Notes under the pieces: model-generated
What the model saw: the letters and a program-made list of their open reading frames with translations, nothing else
What the model was told of the DNA's origin: nothing
The model's database searches: none
Assembly: GCA_017590115.1 (NCBI GenBank)
Contig: JAGGNK010006448.1
Coordinates: 3,883,589 to 3,947,588 of the forward strand
From: Montifringilla adamsi
Lineage: Eukaryota > Chordata > Aves > Passeriformes > Passeridae
Length of the DNA stretch: 64,000 bases
Direction of reading: 5' to 3'
Part shown: positions 39,170 to 52,287 of the stretch, piece by piece
Layout: every line of letters begins with the position of its first letter
Position numbering within the stretch: the stretch's first letter is position 1
Position numbers and translations under genes: made by a program

Positions 39170-41143
39170 AAATTCAGAATAAAACTATTTGAATTTTTAA
39201 TGTAATGGAAAACTACTGTGGCACATCTTAAATCCTTAGGTCTTAATGAATTTATATTTGTTCTGCTTCTTAATATGGACAGACAATTGGCAGTAGCTCA
39301 ACATTTACTTGTAAGAGATATACTTAGAAGCATAGATCCTTTACTCTGTGGTGTTGTTTGGGGCTTCTTCAATATTTGAATGTGGTCCAGTTTTCAGAAG
39401 CAAAACAATACCACAATACAGGTGAGTCTGTATCTGTAAATGGATGTTTAGAAATGGATGTCTGTATAGCAGTTCTGCCACAGATTCCTTGTGTTTTCAC
39501 TTATAAAGAGGAATGAATCTGTTCATGTTTTATTTTTAATAACAAAGGATCTCTTTCACACTGTAAACAAAAAGAATGTAGTTTTGTGCAAATGAAAATT
39601 GTATTTTTGTATAAACAAAAAATTTGAAATTTTCCATAACAAAAGTCTTCTTCCAATGCAACAAGTGCATGAAAAATTTATAATTGATGATATTACATTG
39701 TCTAAATATTTCCTGATGTTTTTAATGAATTGACTTTCCTTAAAAACCATGAAATAGTGGTTTCCTCTCTTAATTTTCTCTGGTGACTAAAAAGATAGAA
39801 AAGAAGTTTAATTGAGAGCAAAATAATACCTGGTGACCAATTAAGAATTTTTGTGTTTCTGTCCCTCTCTCTCCTCGGACCCATCACATTCTCAGACCTT
39901 TCCCTACTGTTCTGGGTCATTTATTCTGTGTCAGTATCAGTTTTAGTCCCCTCTAATTCACTGACTGCAAAGTTTATAAGATTATGTACAGTGAATTTTG
40001 TGAGGTGGGCCCCTGTCCACCAGGGACTCAGTGAGCTAAAAATGTCAACTTGGACTTAAACCAATGGCCATAAAGTTACAAGGTAAGTGCAATTTCTTCT
40101 GATCCAACATCACTCTTCCAAGTGTTGTTTTCAAAAGACAGGAATGTTAACTGTGTTTTACAGCACTGAAATGCATGTTTGGCATCAGGGATCCCGCTAC
40201 CCCCAATACATGGAGACACAGTGAAAAATTCAGATTGTTCTACTTTTAGTGGTTTATCTTGTCTATGCTCCCCTACCCACTTTCTGAAATTGGAGAGGAG
40301 TTTGATAAAAGGCGAAGTAAATCTGACAATGTCATATCAGTTCTCCCCAGGGAGTTTATGCACTGGTATAAAATCACTGAGAAGCAATCACAGAGCAACC
40401 AGGTTACAGCTTTGGACAATCATAGAGCAGTCTAAATCCACAGAGCAATTCAAGTTACTTACACTCTTTTGCCCCGTCCCCCTTTTTGACCTGCTTCCCC
40501 TTATGCTGTGAAGTATATATTTTTGCTATTAGACTTTGTGAGCTGCACTGCAGGGGAAGTGATGTGAGGCCACAGGATGGGAGGTTCACCTCCAAATAAC
40601 ACCGTGCAATCTGATGTGACATATACATTCAAAAATCACTTTCAGGGATATTCCACTTCCACTTTCAGCAAGAGGAATATGCTCTGGGTAGCACAAAATC
40701 AAGCCAGTTAATGTCAAATATCTAAATTACCTTTTAGTATATCAGAACACAGTGAAAACATCTTATTTTTCCTCTTTGCTATGTTTAGACTGCCTTAAAG
40801 TTGTTGCTCCTTCCTCAGGATCACATGGAATTCTTTTTCCGTACTGTCTTCTGCTAAAATTTCTATGATATCACCCAGACTGGTAATTAGCTCCATAATT
40901 CACCAGTGGATCTGAAAAGAAGTAGGAACAGAATGAGAGAAAGACAAAATGGAGCAGCAAGAACAAGCTGAGGTAATTGTGAATTCTTGGGAAAATATTT
41001 CAGGTAAATTATAACAGTTTTAATGACTCCAGTGGGGCACTTTCTTAGGCCTCTCCTAGGAACAGACTTGTCGTAACTTACATGAAGAATGGGGTCACTT
41101 TCCACAGAGTTGTCACTTTATCTCAGAGCTGAAGATCTGGCTT
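39170..41143. other. AT-rich noncoding stretch
   Basis: No gene or repeat family recognised. A splice-donor-like ACAG|GTGAGT occurs at 39,418-39,427 without a convincing exon upstream. Confidence 0.6.
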
Positions 41144-41182
41144 GGCAGAATATGCCGAAAGGCAGTTTCGGCATATTCTGCC
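41144..41182. repeat. Perfect hairpin, 17-bp arms, 5-nt loop
   Basis: Arm 41,144-41,160 (GGCAGAATATGCCGAAA) pairs perfectly with 41,166-41,182 around the loop GGCAG. Pairing stops abruptly at both outer ends. The loop repeats the first five bases of the left arm, so GGCAG appears as a direct repeat on both sides of the left arm. Confidence 0.95.
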
Positions 41183-42717
41183 TTTGTGTATAACGAAGTC
41201 AACCTGCCCTGTGACCCTGGCTGCACTTTCCAGATTTCCTGTCTGGTGACATCAACTTACCTCTTTTGTGCAAGCACTACCGACCTTAAGGCTGCTCTAG
41301 AAACCCCCTAGCAAATAACCCAAATTAATTTAGTCTTCTAGAAAGGTTCTGGAAGCAATGGGGGCTGTGCAATAGTCTGTCATCAATGCTTTCCAAACTT
41401 TCAATCTTTTAGCTCCATATCGGTACCTGTTTGTTGTTTGGTGCTGTTTCATGAATCAAAGTTTCACGTATTACATTATGCAACATGCCATGCAAAAACC
41501 AGCCATGCAACTTGTTTATTTTGATTCCAAATTCCCTAGTTTTCAAAATAATGCCTTCTAGCAAATCAGTTTCTATCAGCATATGAAGATTTCTAACAAT
41601 GGATATCTCCAGCTGCTATTTCTCTCATAGAAGAATAGGTATTTTTTTGTAACTTTGACAAGCAAATGTTACCTGCTCTCAACTGAGACATCAGTTCAGA
41701 TATTGAAACTAATAGCTGCAGAGTGAACAAATATATTATATGCATGTTAACAGGTATTTTATATTCCCCAGCCTTACCATGTGTTCCTTTGAAAATGATC
41801 TTCCCACGGGCAGTGTAACCTCCACTATTTTCCTATCCATCTTGTGCTCAAACTCACCACCTCCATTTTCAAGTGTCTCAACATAGGCCCTGTAAAACTC
41901 AAAGTACTTCTAAGAAACATCTGATCATTTTCCACACTCAAGGCAGCAGCATTATCTGTTAAAAGCTGATCACTTTGTTCTCATTACTGCAATAGCAAGG
42001 AGCTGTTTGTGGTATCAGCTTAGATGGCAATGATGATGCATATGCACTCATTATCTCTTGAACAACATTTATGTGGGACAGACAGGAAGAGATATTGCTG
42101 TTCATTTCTGTTTGCATGGGGAAAAGCAGTAATTGGAATAGAATGAGCTATCCAGCCAACTCCTACTGCTGGGGTTCTCTGGCAGTGCCTGGTGGAAGTC
42201 TGCATGGCTTGCTGGGTACTTGCAGTGAGGAGGGACCTTCTGCAGTGTATCCATGGTGGAGAACAGACACTGAGTTATGGGGTGAGGTTTTGTTTGGCCT
42301 TGCCAGCTTCAAACATATGCAGCTGGTGGGGTGAGGGTTTGTGCACTAGCCTGCCCTTCCAATCATATACATGTAAGTGACTATTCAGAGTGAATTTTAC
42401 AATTTTTCACATATAATTTAGACCTGTTATGGGCATATACTTCAGGAAGAATACATGAAGAAGCCTGCGTAATTTATGTCTTATCTATTTATGTACTTTC
42501 CACTATGGATAACATAAAATGTGATACTAGAAAACAGGACTACTGTCTTCAGTAGATACTGCCCCAAAATCTCTAAGCTTAGCTTCTGATGAAAGCCTCA
42601 TTTAAAAAATAATATTCAGTGTATTGTAATATTCAGAAGGATCATGAGTTTGATGATAACAGCTTAGAACCGAAGGTCTTTAGTTGACAAAACAATTGAC
42701 AATAAGTTTATTGCCAT
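41183..42717. other. Noncoding stretch, no gene seen
   Basis: No gene, RNA gene or dispersed repeat recognised between the hairpin and the long LTR fragment. Confidence 0.6.
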
Positions 42718-43278
42718 TGAACTGGGTGCAGATGGTCATATGCTGGCAGTGGGGGCTGCAGGGGACATGGCTGATCCCTGCAGCCAAGGGAGTGGCACCT
42801 CGGGGGAGAAAGAGTAAAAAAGGGCAAAAAAATGACCATGACTGAGGAGAAAAAAAAAAAAGAGAAACTGCCCAACACCTGAGCGGAGGAGGAGGAGGTG
42901 TTTCAGGTAGCAAAGCAGAGAATCCCCACAGGAGTTTCCCAGCCCTTGGAGGTGATCATGGTGGAGCAAGTATCCACACTGCAGTATGTGAAGGACCCCA
43001 CCCTGGAGAAGTTGGATATTCCTGAAGGAAGTTGCAGATATGGAAAGTCCATGCAGTAGCAGCAGCTAAGTGTGGGAAGAAAGGGTAACAGAGAAGAGAT
43101 GTTATGGACTGACCACAGTACCCATTCCCTATTCCCCTTTTGCCCTTAGGGACTTGTGGAAGGTGGTTTAGATTTTGTCTTTGTTTCTTATCATTCAGCT
43201 CTATTATAAATTGGAAATAACTTAAATTTTTTCCCCCCAAGAATGTTGTGCCTGTGACAGCAATTGGAGAGTGTCTTA
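42718..43278 (+). mobile_element. Avian long LTR (endogenous retrovirus), 3'-truncated, sense on +
   Basis: A solo or fragmentary LTR of an avian endogenous retrovirus family with long LTRs that contain tandem blocks of the type CTGCAG...GGAGGACCC...GGAGCAG. It starts TGAACTGGGTG, corresponding to the TG-initial end of the family. It continues through AAGGACCCCACCCTGGAGAA (about 42,989) and TTATGGACTGACC (about 43,101), and ends with the family's 3' part (TTTTCCCCCCAAGAATG, then GTGACAGCAATTGG near 43,254-43,267). Similarity fades after 43,278, so roughly the last 80-100 bp up to the terminal CA are missing. The sister copy at 47,201-48,670 lies on the opposite strand. Contains an A-rich run near 42,849-42,861. 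I cannot name the family with certainty. Confidence 0.75.
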
Positions 43279-46200
43279 ATTGTGATTATAATTATCAAAC
43301 TGTTATCACAATAATTCTATTGAGATATTCTATGAACACAGTTTGGTTGTCACTTCCACAGCTTACTGTGATGGGCTGATCTCAATCTCTTCTACTGGTG
43401 GGAAAACAGGTTTTATTATTGTAGGTCATTCTGTGTTGCTGTTTCTTAAGAGTTTTTCTTGAAAACACTGTAGTGAGGGAAAACTGCTGTCTGAAATTAT
43501 TTCTCCTTTGGGAACTAATTCTGATGCTTCATGTCTGGACACTGGATGTAGTGCTTGAAAACATACTACTCATGAGATCCAGTTTCTCTGGTTCTACAGG
43601 CATTTTAGTCACAGCAAGCTATTTTTTATGATGTTGACAGAAAGGAAAGAGGACCTGAAGGAGACAGACATCTTTTTGAGTGACCACTGGAAGGCAGGCA
43701 TCATATCATAAGGCTTTTCTGGTGTCACATGACTGTTTCACTGCAAATTCCATCCTGCCCCGGTGCTTCAATTCCGATTTTTGTATCAATGCTGTGTGAT
43801 TGGTGCATAAATGTATACTTGAAGGCTCACCAAGAACTCAAGGAAATGACATGGCTCACCCTTCCAAAGTGAACCAGAACCGGTACAAGATAATAAAATT
43901 AGCCAGTATTCTGTGACAGTGAACAACATCCAGTACCTAAAGTTAAGCTCTTGAGTAAATAATGAAGGTGTTAATAAAAATATACAGAGAAGAAATTGCC
44001 TCAGTGTCATATTAAAATCCTCACTCCTACTGTTTATGGCACATCAAACTGTTATTTGTTTCTCTGACAAGTATCCAACTTGTATTTTGAGCTTGGTTTT
44101 CTTCTTGTTGTCAGTTGCTTGGTACTATAGGTCACTGATAAAAATTTATTTACATGGAGAATGCCTATAGTTAGAACCTTATTGAATATAAGGAAACGTA
44201 TCATAAGCAGCCACAGAGAAGTCCAGCAAAACTTCAATTGCTTAAGGAGAAAAGATTATAAAAATACTGGAGAATAACTGTACTGCCAATGTGTTCCCAG
44301 GTACTTAGGGACAGTTGTAGAGATTAGAAGTCTAGTTGTACAGAGTCACTATATACATTTTAACACCTTTCCTGAGGCCTTGCTGTAATCCAGTATGTTT
44401 TAGTAATACTTGAGGTGACTCTGGAATGACTTACACTTTCAGTTCTTTTACATTTACACATGTCTGACAACAACATCAGGATCAAATAGAGGACACCTAA
44501 GTAACTATGATATTACCCAAGAAGAAAACTTATCCTCCAAAAAGAGAAGTCATCAGGCACTGGTGCAAACCTCAGCAAAAGTACCTTTTTTGTGACTCCA
44601 TCTCTCATTGTCTGCCTTGTCACACGTATGGTCCATGAGCTAAAATAATGGGTGTATGCTAGCAAAATAAACCAGAGTGGGGTCCCCAAATCACATTTAT
44701 TGTTTTATATATTTTTTTATGTACATTAAAGATTTGCCTCTGTTATGTAAATAAATTTGAAAACACATACTGTGTCCACATTGCCCTTTTACTTTGGATC
44801 AAGAGGCTGCTTTGAACTAGACTTTCAGGTCAGCTCAATTTACTGCTTTAAAATTCTCATCAACAGAAGGTCTCAGCACTCAAACTGGATTAATCTTTCA
44901 CAAAAAATAAACTAAAGATGTGGTTTGAACAATGCAGAGAAGTCACTTCTGGGCAATAATTGATCCATGGGTACTGGGCATGGCTCCCTGGAGTTGGGAG
45001 CTGCAGGAGCTCCCTATGGAAGAGGCAGGGCAGGGTAGGGTCTCACAACAATGTCCCATCCCACCACCCCAGCCTGGGAGCAGGACATGCCAGAGAGCAG
45101 TAACTTGTACAGTGCAGGGTGTGGGACTGGAACTAATGTGATGCAAACACCACAAAATCTGTATTGTGTTGCAAGGGTTTTGCTTTAGAGATCTTCACAA
45201 CTTGCACCACAGTATTTGTTTTTGTGTAATTTTGCCACATCACTTCCTTTAGACTCTATCCTCTCTCTGCAGAACAAAGGCAAATAGATGTCTAGAACAA
45301 CTGCATCTAAACTTGACAATGTGTTTCTACTGTGGGCAATGAAAAGAAAAAGGTCTTTCCTGTTATAGTTTAGATTAGTTGTGTGAAACTGCCTTAAAAA
45401 ATACTTTTTCTCTGACTGAAAGTGCATAGTAGAATTAGGTCAGCTGTGGTAGACACATACATCTGAAGTTAGGTGAGACAGCTCTCATAGATGCTGAAAA
45501 ACTACTTACAATTTAGTTGTATGTAGCACAAAACAGTATGACAGATAAAAGGGACTCTTCACAGATTACCAGGGATGTGAATTCCCCCAAACTAGCCTCA
45601 AGGTGGCTTCAACCATTTATTTGCTCAAACAAAACAACTGATTTAATGACTTAGAAGGCTGGTTTCAAATGCTGTTGGCATAAAAATAATGTAATCCTGT
45701 AACTCCTAAAGATTTATTGCAAGTAAACAGAGCCAAACTCAATCATTCTCAGACCATTAGCTGTCCTTAGGGGAACCATAAAACTCGCTACCTTTATACC
45801 TGGAGCTGAAAAGTGAAATAGAAACTGAAGTGCAGTTAGAAACTAGAGCTGAGACTACTTAATTCCTCTTTCACACACCTTTCCTCACTACCCATGGTAG
45901 TATTTCCCTTGTGTCAGTTCTGGTGTTTTACTGAACACCTCATTGAACTGATCCATCTCTTGAAGTCTGAAGATAGTCCGTTTGCCCCGTCTTTCCTGCC
46001 CTTATATTCCCTCAGAAAAATATAATTTAAAAAAATTTAAAAATTATTTCTTCTAGATGACCTCAGTGAATGCTGGAGCTAGCACAGGTCTCAGAGCAAG
46101 ATTTTCCATCTGCAAGCAAAGGAGGAAAGAAGAGGCAGCTAAGAAACAGGGGGAGGGTTACTTGTTCAGTAGATTCAGCTGTACTTTTGACTTGTACCCA

Positions 46201-47200
46201 AGGATAAAAAAAACCTTTGCTGGCTGTGGCAATCTCCTAAGCTAGCAATGCCACCAGAGAAACTACCCTGTGGAACTACTTTATTGGAGTTTTCAACTAT
46301 ATGGAGTGCTGGTGATGATTTTCCAAGGCTGCTTCATTTATATACTGACTCATTTATATAAGGAAGGTTCCTTATCACCTCCTGAGAACTAATACTTAAC
46401 ATAGAGGTGTGACTTTATATACAAACATGGAAGTACAAAATAACCACATTGAGTCTGTTGTGAAGCTGAGGTAGAAACCTCCAGAATCTATGTGGTTATT
46501 ATTGGGTCTTTCCTATACCAAATGTAATCTACTGGTTGAATTTAGGGAAAAGTGTGTGGCCAGGTTCTACAGGCAGGATAGAGAAGACAATTCAGAGAGA
46601 GCTCGTAAACTGTAGCAAAGTTCCACACAGCTCAGTCACGTCAAGACTTAGGGATGCTTTGCATGGGCTGCTGAATATTCCCTGAGTTCTCACATAGTAA
46701 CAAATCTGAGGTCCACGTGGCACCCAAAGTGTCAGCTAGATACCAGATTATAGGCTTCTTTGTAATGGACATATACCTCAGTATATCTGCATTCAAAGTA
46801 GAAGGTTCCTGATATTCCTAATTTCTCTTCGCTGTCCATGCAGTCTGTGTCAGTGTAGCTATGTCAGATATAGACATATACAGCTAGGGAGAAGGAATTC
46901 TCCCTCTAATTTTTTGTGATCATATTAATATGTCCTTTAAAAAAACATGAATTATATTTCTACTTCTTTTCTTGTTACATAAATTCTCTTCTTTCCTGTG
47001 AAACAGTGACTTGGAAGTTCTGGCCTGGAGAGTCAATGGACCATATCAGAAATCTCAGATGTTGGCATCATAGGAAACAGCGAATTATAGTGATGTTTCA
47101 ACATGTGTGCTTATCTAGATGTGTTTCTTATCTGTGTGCTTATTCATAGGACACTTGTATCATAAAACAGTAATTATTTTAATTATTTTCTCAGGGCTCT
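43279..47200. other. Noncoding stretch, no gene seen
   Basis: Mostly AT-rich and unique. About 44,930-45,130 has high GC in both strands' frames but no recognised family or domain. 46,702-46,740 resembles 58,295-58,333 and may be a scrap of an old shared repeat. Confidence 0.55.
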
Positions 47201-48670
47201 TGTGGTATGTTGGTCTCAGCTGGCTTCCAGTCCCTCTTCCCCTTGCAAAAAAGGTGAAGAAGCTCGTGGGTCATCACATGACAGGGAAAGCACTTACCAA
47301 TTGTGCTGGTTTTAGCTGGGGTATAGTTAATTTTTTCATAGTGGCTGGTAGTGGTTTGTGCTGAATACATGGATGAACATTTAGAGTTGTTTTTGTTATT
47401 ACTGAGCAGGGCTTACAAAGAGAGAAGGTCTTTTCTGCTTTTCCTACTGCTATGCTGACAAGGGAGCTGAGAGTGCAGTGGAGGTTGGGAGGAGACACAG
47501 CTGGGATGGGTGATGCAAACTGACCGAGAGATTATATTCTAGAATATTCCAGACCATATGGCATCATGCTCAGCATATAAAGCTGGGAGCAAGAAAGAGT
47601 AAGGTGGGATGTTTGGAGTGATGGTGCCTGTCTTCCTATGTAACTCTTACATGTTTTGGGGCCCTGTTCTCCTGGAGATGGCTGAACACCTTCCTGCCCA
47701 TAGGAAGCAGTGAATTAATGTCTTATTTTGCTCTGCTTGTGTGCACAGCTTTTGCTTTTCCTGTTAAACTGTTTTTATCTCAGCCCATGGGTTTTCCAGC
47801 TTGTACCCTTCCAGTTCTTTCCCCAGTCCTGCTGGTGGGGGAGTGAGAGAATGTCTGTGTGGGGCATAGTTGATGGCTAGGGTTAAAGCACAGCACCAGT
47901 TACCATCATTAACAAAGCAGATTCCACTTGGGAAAATGAATTTAATTAAATGCTAATTAAAATAGATTTGTATAGAGAGAAACTAAAACAAAATTTGAAA
48001 AATACTTACCTAACTTCTCAACTCCTCTATCCACTTCTCCCCTCTCTCCCTCCTGTGCCTGTCCTGCTCCAAGCAGCACAGGGGGATGGTGAATTGGGGT
48101 TATGATAAGTCCCTAACTGTTTTTAACACTTTTTCTGCTCACACTTTTCTCTTACTGCAGCATGTATGCTTTATACAGGCTTCAGTCCTTCAAGAATTGC
48201 CTCAGCATGGACTCATCTCTATTGTCCACAGATCCTTCAGCACCTGTTTCCACACAGGGTCCTCCACAGGCTGCAGTATATCTGCTCTGGCACTGTCCTG
48301 TGTAGTCTGCTGAGACAGCTGGCTTCACCATGGTCTTCATGGGCTGCATGGGAATGTCTGCACTGGCTCTTGGAATCTGTCTTCCCCTTTCTCCTTCTCC
48401 GACCTTGGAGTTTTGATGATTATTTTCCGCATTTTTTTCCTCTTCCCTCCTGTCTCTCCAAATTGCATTGCACCATTTTGCCCATTCTTAAATACATTTT
48501 CCCAGAGGCACCACCAGTATGGCTGACAGGGTCAGCTGCATCCTGCAGTGGGTCTTTTTTGGAACCATCTGGAATGGAGGAAACTGTTTCCAGAACCAAG
48601 TCTTTGCATTCCTTAGAAGACACAAAGCTGAAGACATCCAAAACAGAACAGAAAATCAGAATGGAATACA
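47201..48670 (-). mobile_element. Avian long LTR, minus orientation, split by a younger LTR
   Basis: Second copy of the LTR family at 42,718, in the opposite orientation. Its two parts are 47,201-47,301 (the LTR's 3' end, starting TGTGGTATGTTGG on +) and 47,896-about 48,670 (the rest). Read on the minus strand, the sequence across the gap continues as in the sister copy: GATGGTAACTGG before the insertion and ATTGGTAAGTG after it, matching GACAGCAATTGGAGAGTG at 43,256-43,273. On the + strand the promoter-proximal part reads TTCTTAAATACATTTTCCCA (48,486-48,505), whose complement includes a TTTAAGAA TATA-like word. The right end is approximate. The 185-codon frame at 48,166-48,723 is antisense to this LTR and is not a gene. 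Confidence 0.8.
47302..47895 (+). mobile_element. ERVL-type solo LTR (avian), intact ends, nested
   Basis: A 594-bp solo LTR beginning TGTGCTGGTTTTAGCTGG and ending GGTTAAAGCACAGCA, which matches end to end an avian ERVL-type LTR family as I remember it. It includes the block CATCATGCTCAGCATATAAA (TATA-like, ending 47,581) and TGGAGATGGCTGAACACC. It is bounded by CCAAT (47,297-47,301) and CCAGT (47,896-47,900), a 5-bp target-site duplication with one mismatch. There is no internal retroviral sequence, so the provirus was lost by LTR-LTR recombination. It sits inside an older LTR of a different family (47,201-48,670) in opposite orientation, so it is the younger of the two. Confidence 0.92.
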
Positions 48671-51600
48671 GAGGGTCATGTATGAAGCCCAGAGCATTTT
48701 ATTGTGCTTCTCACAGATATTAATGTTTTCTGTGTGCATTTATTAGTTAAATTGTTACTGGAAAAACTTGAGTATGTTTGACACCTAACTGGTTAAGTCT
48801 CCATCTCTCTTGTTAGTATTGTAAAAAGAGATAACATGACTGGAACAGATCTACTTACTGAATTTTGGTGCAATTCTATGGGTTAAAAAAATGTATGACT
48901 TTGAGATCTGATAGTTCAAACTCTTCTGCTTGACTTTATCTGCTTTCAACTCCACTGTCAGACCTAGATTACCTGTAAGAACCCATTAATTTGCCTGGTT
49001 CCACAGTAAATTTTGTATAATTATCACTGCTGTTTTTACTGTAGTCCAACTTTGACTTTCAGCTTATGACAAATGTGCTCTTTCATTGAATCTTTTATCT
49101 GCTAGTCTCCATGGAAATTTTTATAAGCAAATAGTCTCGTTTTGAGACTGCTATGACCCTCCCATAACCAAAGTTGTAATTTATTCTACTTTGGATTACC
49201 CAGAATTTCAACCACGAATGCCAATGTCTGATACTCTGTTATTTATATTCTTGTCTTGATAACAACTTGGGGTGATAAAGAACTTACCTGCTCTAGCAGT
49301 GACAATGTTGCCATCCATCTTTGTTGTGGCCTTTCACACTTTTGGATCTTCACAGTAAGTATTAGACATAAACAGAATTTTCAAAGTCTGATTACTTAAT
49401 AGGAACTCTTTCATTTTGCCCAAGAGTTGCACTTGGGATCATATAAAAAAAAAAAAAAATAAAGCTTTTTGAAGCCAGCTAATTGCTTTGGAGAAAATCA
49501 CTTGGTTGCCCAGTCACCTGGCTGCAAAACATTCTATGTTTTATGAAAACCCCTGACTTAATGTTGCAACTGAATCAAATTTTGTTATATTAAATACACC
49601 TAAAATATTAAGCAATAAGTATTGGGAAAGTAGGAGATTTATGAAAAAACCCAATTATTGTCTCTACAATTCTTTTGGAATTATGCTTCGAAGTACATTA
49701 ATGAAATGAGCTTGATACTTTCATGTACAGACTATGAGATGGAATTAATCTCTGTGAAATTTAGCCAACTAGCCATATTTCTGATATAAAGCAGAAAGAC
49801 AGGCAGTTCCAGAAGCTAATTAATACAGAGAAAAAGTGTTTAGCAGGTTACTCACTTTCTGGGGTTATCTATCTTCAAAGACTGTCGAGAAAATGCAGGA
49901 CACCTGATGTTTGTATGTTTGAAATCAAATGAGGTGAATCCCACCCCTAGTGCCAAGACTGGACTGGAGTGTCTCAGGACTTAGATATTGCAACATGTCT
50001 CAGTGAAGCTGAAGATAGTCATCAAAACTGAGATCATTACTATGGTATCATTATAGAATCAAACAAAACAGTGTGGGCAGGGTTCTCGTGGGGTTTTCTT
50101 TGTTTGTTTGCTTTCCTATACCTCTTATCTTACGGCAATCTGGTTATAACAGTAGGTATTCCACAGTTAGCTCATCCATTGGGAGAATATCAAAGATTTG
50201 AAAATATACTCCAACACTATTAGATTATTTATTCAAAGATGAATTTCTCTATCACTGAATTCTAAATTTAAATGTATTTTCTTCTCACATGAAAACATTA
50301 GGCCTTACTCTCAACAGCTTTGCCAAGGAGAACAATGTTTTATAGTTTCAGACAAAGTGTAGCAATTACAGCAAGGTGCAGTCCTTTGAGATAAGCATTT
50401 GTAGCTGGTAGATTACCATGAAAGTAAGGGTATTTCAACGAAGCCCCTTCTCCTCCACACTCCGTCACTTTCCATTACTGACAATCCATTGGCATGGCAT
50501 GCATGGACAAAATTCCCTGCACACTGAGAGCTTGGGGATCTCATATCTGTTTGTTAAAGTAACAGTTGCATTTAATCAAAAGAAAAATCCATCCTCCATT
50601 AATAAATAATGTATACATCTAACATTATAGTCAAGCAAGAAAATACAAACAGTTCTGGTTTTTGAGTTCCAGTATTTGAGTGTGATGTTTGCCTTTTGTA
50701 AAAGTTATACTGCTGACTTATATGGACATCGCATTCGTGATGTTACATTCAGGGCTGTATGGAGTCTTGGGCTTCTAGTATGGATTCATATACGATTTGG
50801 AGACAAAAATGTCTCTTGAGCTTTAGGCTGGGATAGAGGGCTTCAGCCAGACAGGGCTGTGTTTAACAATTACACAATGTTAAACACTAAACACATCTTC
50901 ATAAGAATGTATAGATGGGGGGAAGTAAGAGAAGCGTTTTCTGTAGGGTCCCTATTTCTTAAGGATTCTGATCATCTAATAATTCGTTTACTGCACTCTA
51001 AACATTCTCCCCTATAACCTGTATTAAAAAAATATGAAAAACTACAACATATACAAAAATTTAAATCAGATTTCAGCCTTAGGTATTGATGTTTTTATAT
51101 ATAACACAATATGTTTTCTTCATGTTTTAACTGAGAAGGAACTTAATCTACTGATTTTTTTCTACACAAGTATCTTTTTAATAGATTTTAGGAATTTTTA
51201 TTTATTTCTAAGGATGCAGATAAGGGCTATTAAAATTTTCAAACTTATTAATAACTTCCATTGATATTAGTGAAAGAGGGGTATGCAACTGAAAATCCTT
51301 TCTACATTTTTCAGCACTTAATACACACTTTTAGAAGATGGGTCTTCTTTTATGAAATTAATTCATATTTTTAAGCACCTTTGAAATTTATGGAAATGGT
51401 GCAGACAGTGTAAGTGTATCCAGGTTTTTATTATGAGTGGAAAAATAAGAAAAATATGTTATTCTTTGTTTCCTTGCTAAAAGAGAACTATTGCTATTCC
51501 CTAGGCTACCCAAACATTTTCAGACATGACAGTGGAAACCCATTGACACTTTGGAGTCTAATCGTGTTATTCTAGTGCATCTCAAAGGTGATGGGGCAAA

Positions 51601-52190
51601 CAAATGAACGTCTCTCTCAAAATGAGATTGCCTAATCTTAGAACTCACTTAAATTTAGGTGACTACAATGTAGGTACTGATAAAAGGTATCTAAGCTTCC
51701 TCTCAGCCAGAGGACATCTCTACAGGCTTCAGCTTTATCAACATAGATATGTAGTGTTATTATATGCAGCTAGACACCAGTTACTTCTCCCTAATTATGT
51801 TTTGTACAACCTTTTTAAAATGTCATGAATCTCCTGTAGAGATGTCTTGGATACTACAGACCACTCAATATTGCTATAGATGACTAATCCCACATCTGTT
51901 CAGTCTAGTCAAAAGGGTTTAAGGAGCTATTAATCCTAAACTGAGGCACCAAAATCTGGTTATCTAAACACTAAAGTACCTTGCATATATGACAGTCAGA
52001 CATGTTACATAGCTACCTACACTGAAGAAATCAAACCAAAGAGTTGGATAAGTCCTTGACTCTGGTGAGGTTTTGATAAACATGGATGTGTCATATCAAT
52101 TGACATGCTTCATGCTGCACTGACAGCTTCTGAAAATACAAGGTTCTGGTGCCTGACAGCACAGTGTGGGCATCTTCAGGAAAGCTCTCT
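48671..52190. other. AT-rich noncoding stretch
   Basis: No gene recognised. Includes an A15 run at 49,445-49,459. Otherwise unique AT-rich sequence. Confidence 0.6.
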
Positions 52191-52287
52191 CTATCCTATC
52201 CTATCCTATCCTATCCTATCCTATCCTATCCTATCGTATCCTATCCTATCCTATCCTATCCTATCCTAATTCTATCCTATCCTATCC
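52191..52287 (+). repeat. (CTATC)n pentanucleotide microsatellite
   Basis: About 97 bp of CTATC units, with a C-to-G interruption at 52,236 and a short break (CTAATT) around 52,266-52,271. It creates an artificial open frame with repeated Ser-Tyr-Pro-Ile-Leu, which is not a gene. Confidence 0.97.

Noticed and set aside
48166..48723. 185-codon open frame on +
   Set aside because: It is antisense to the long LTR at 47,201-48,670 and has no recognisable domain.
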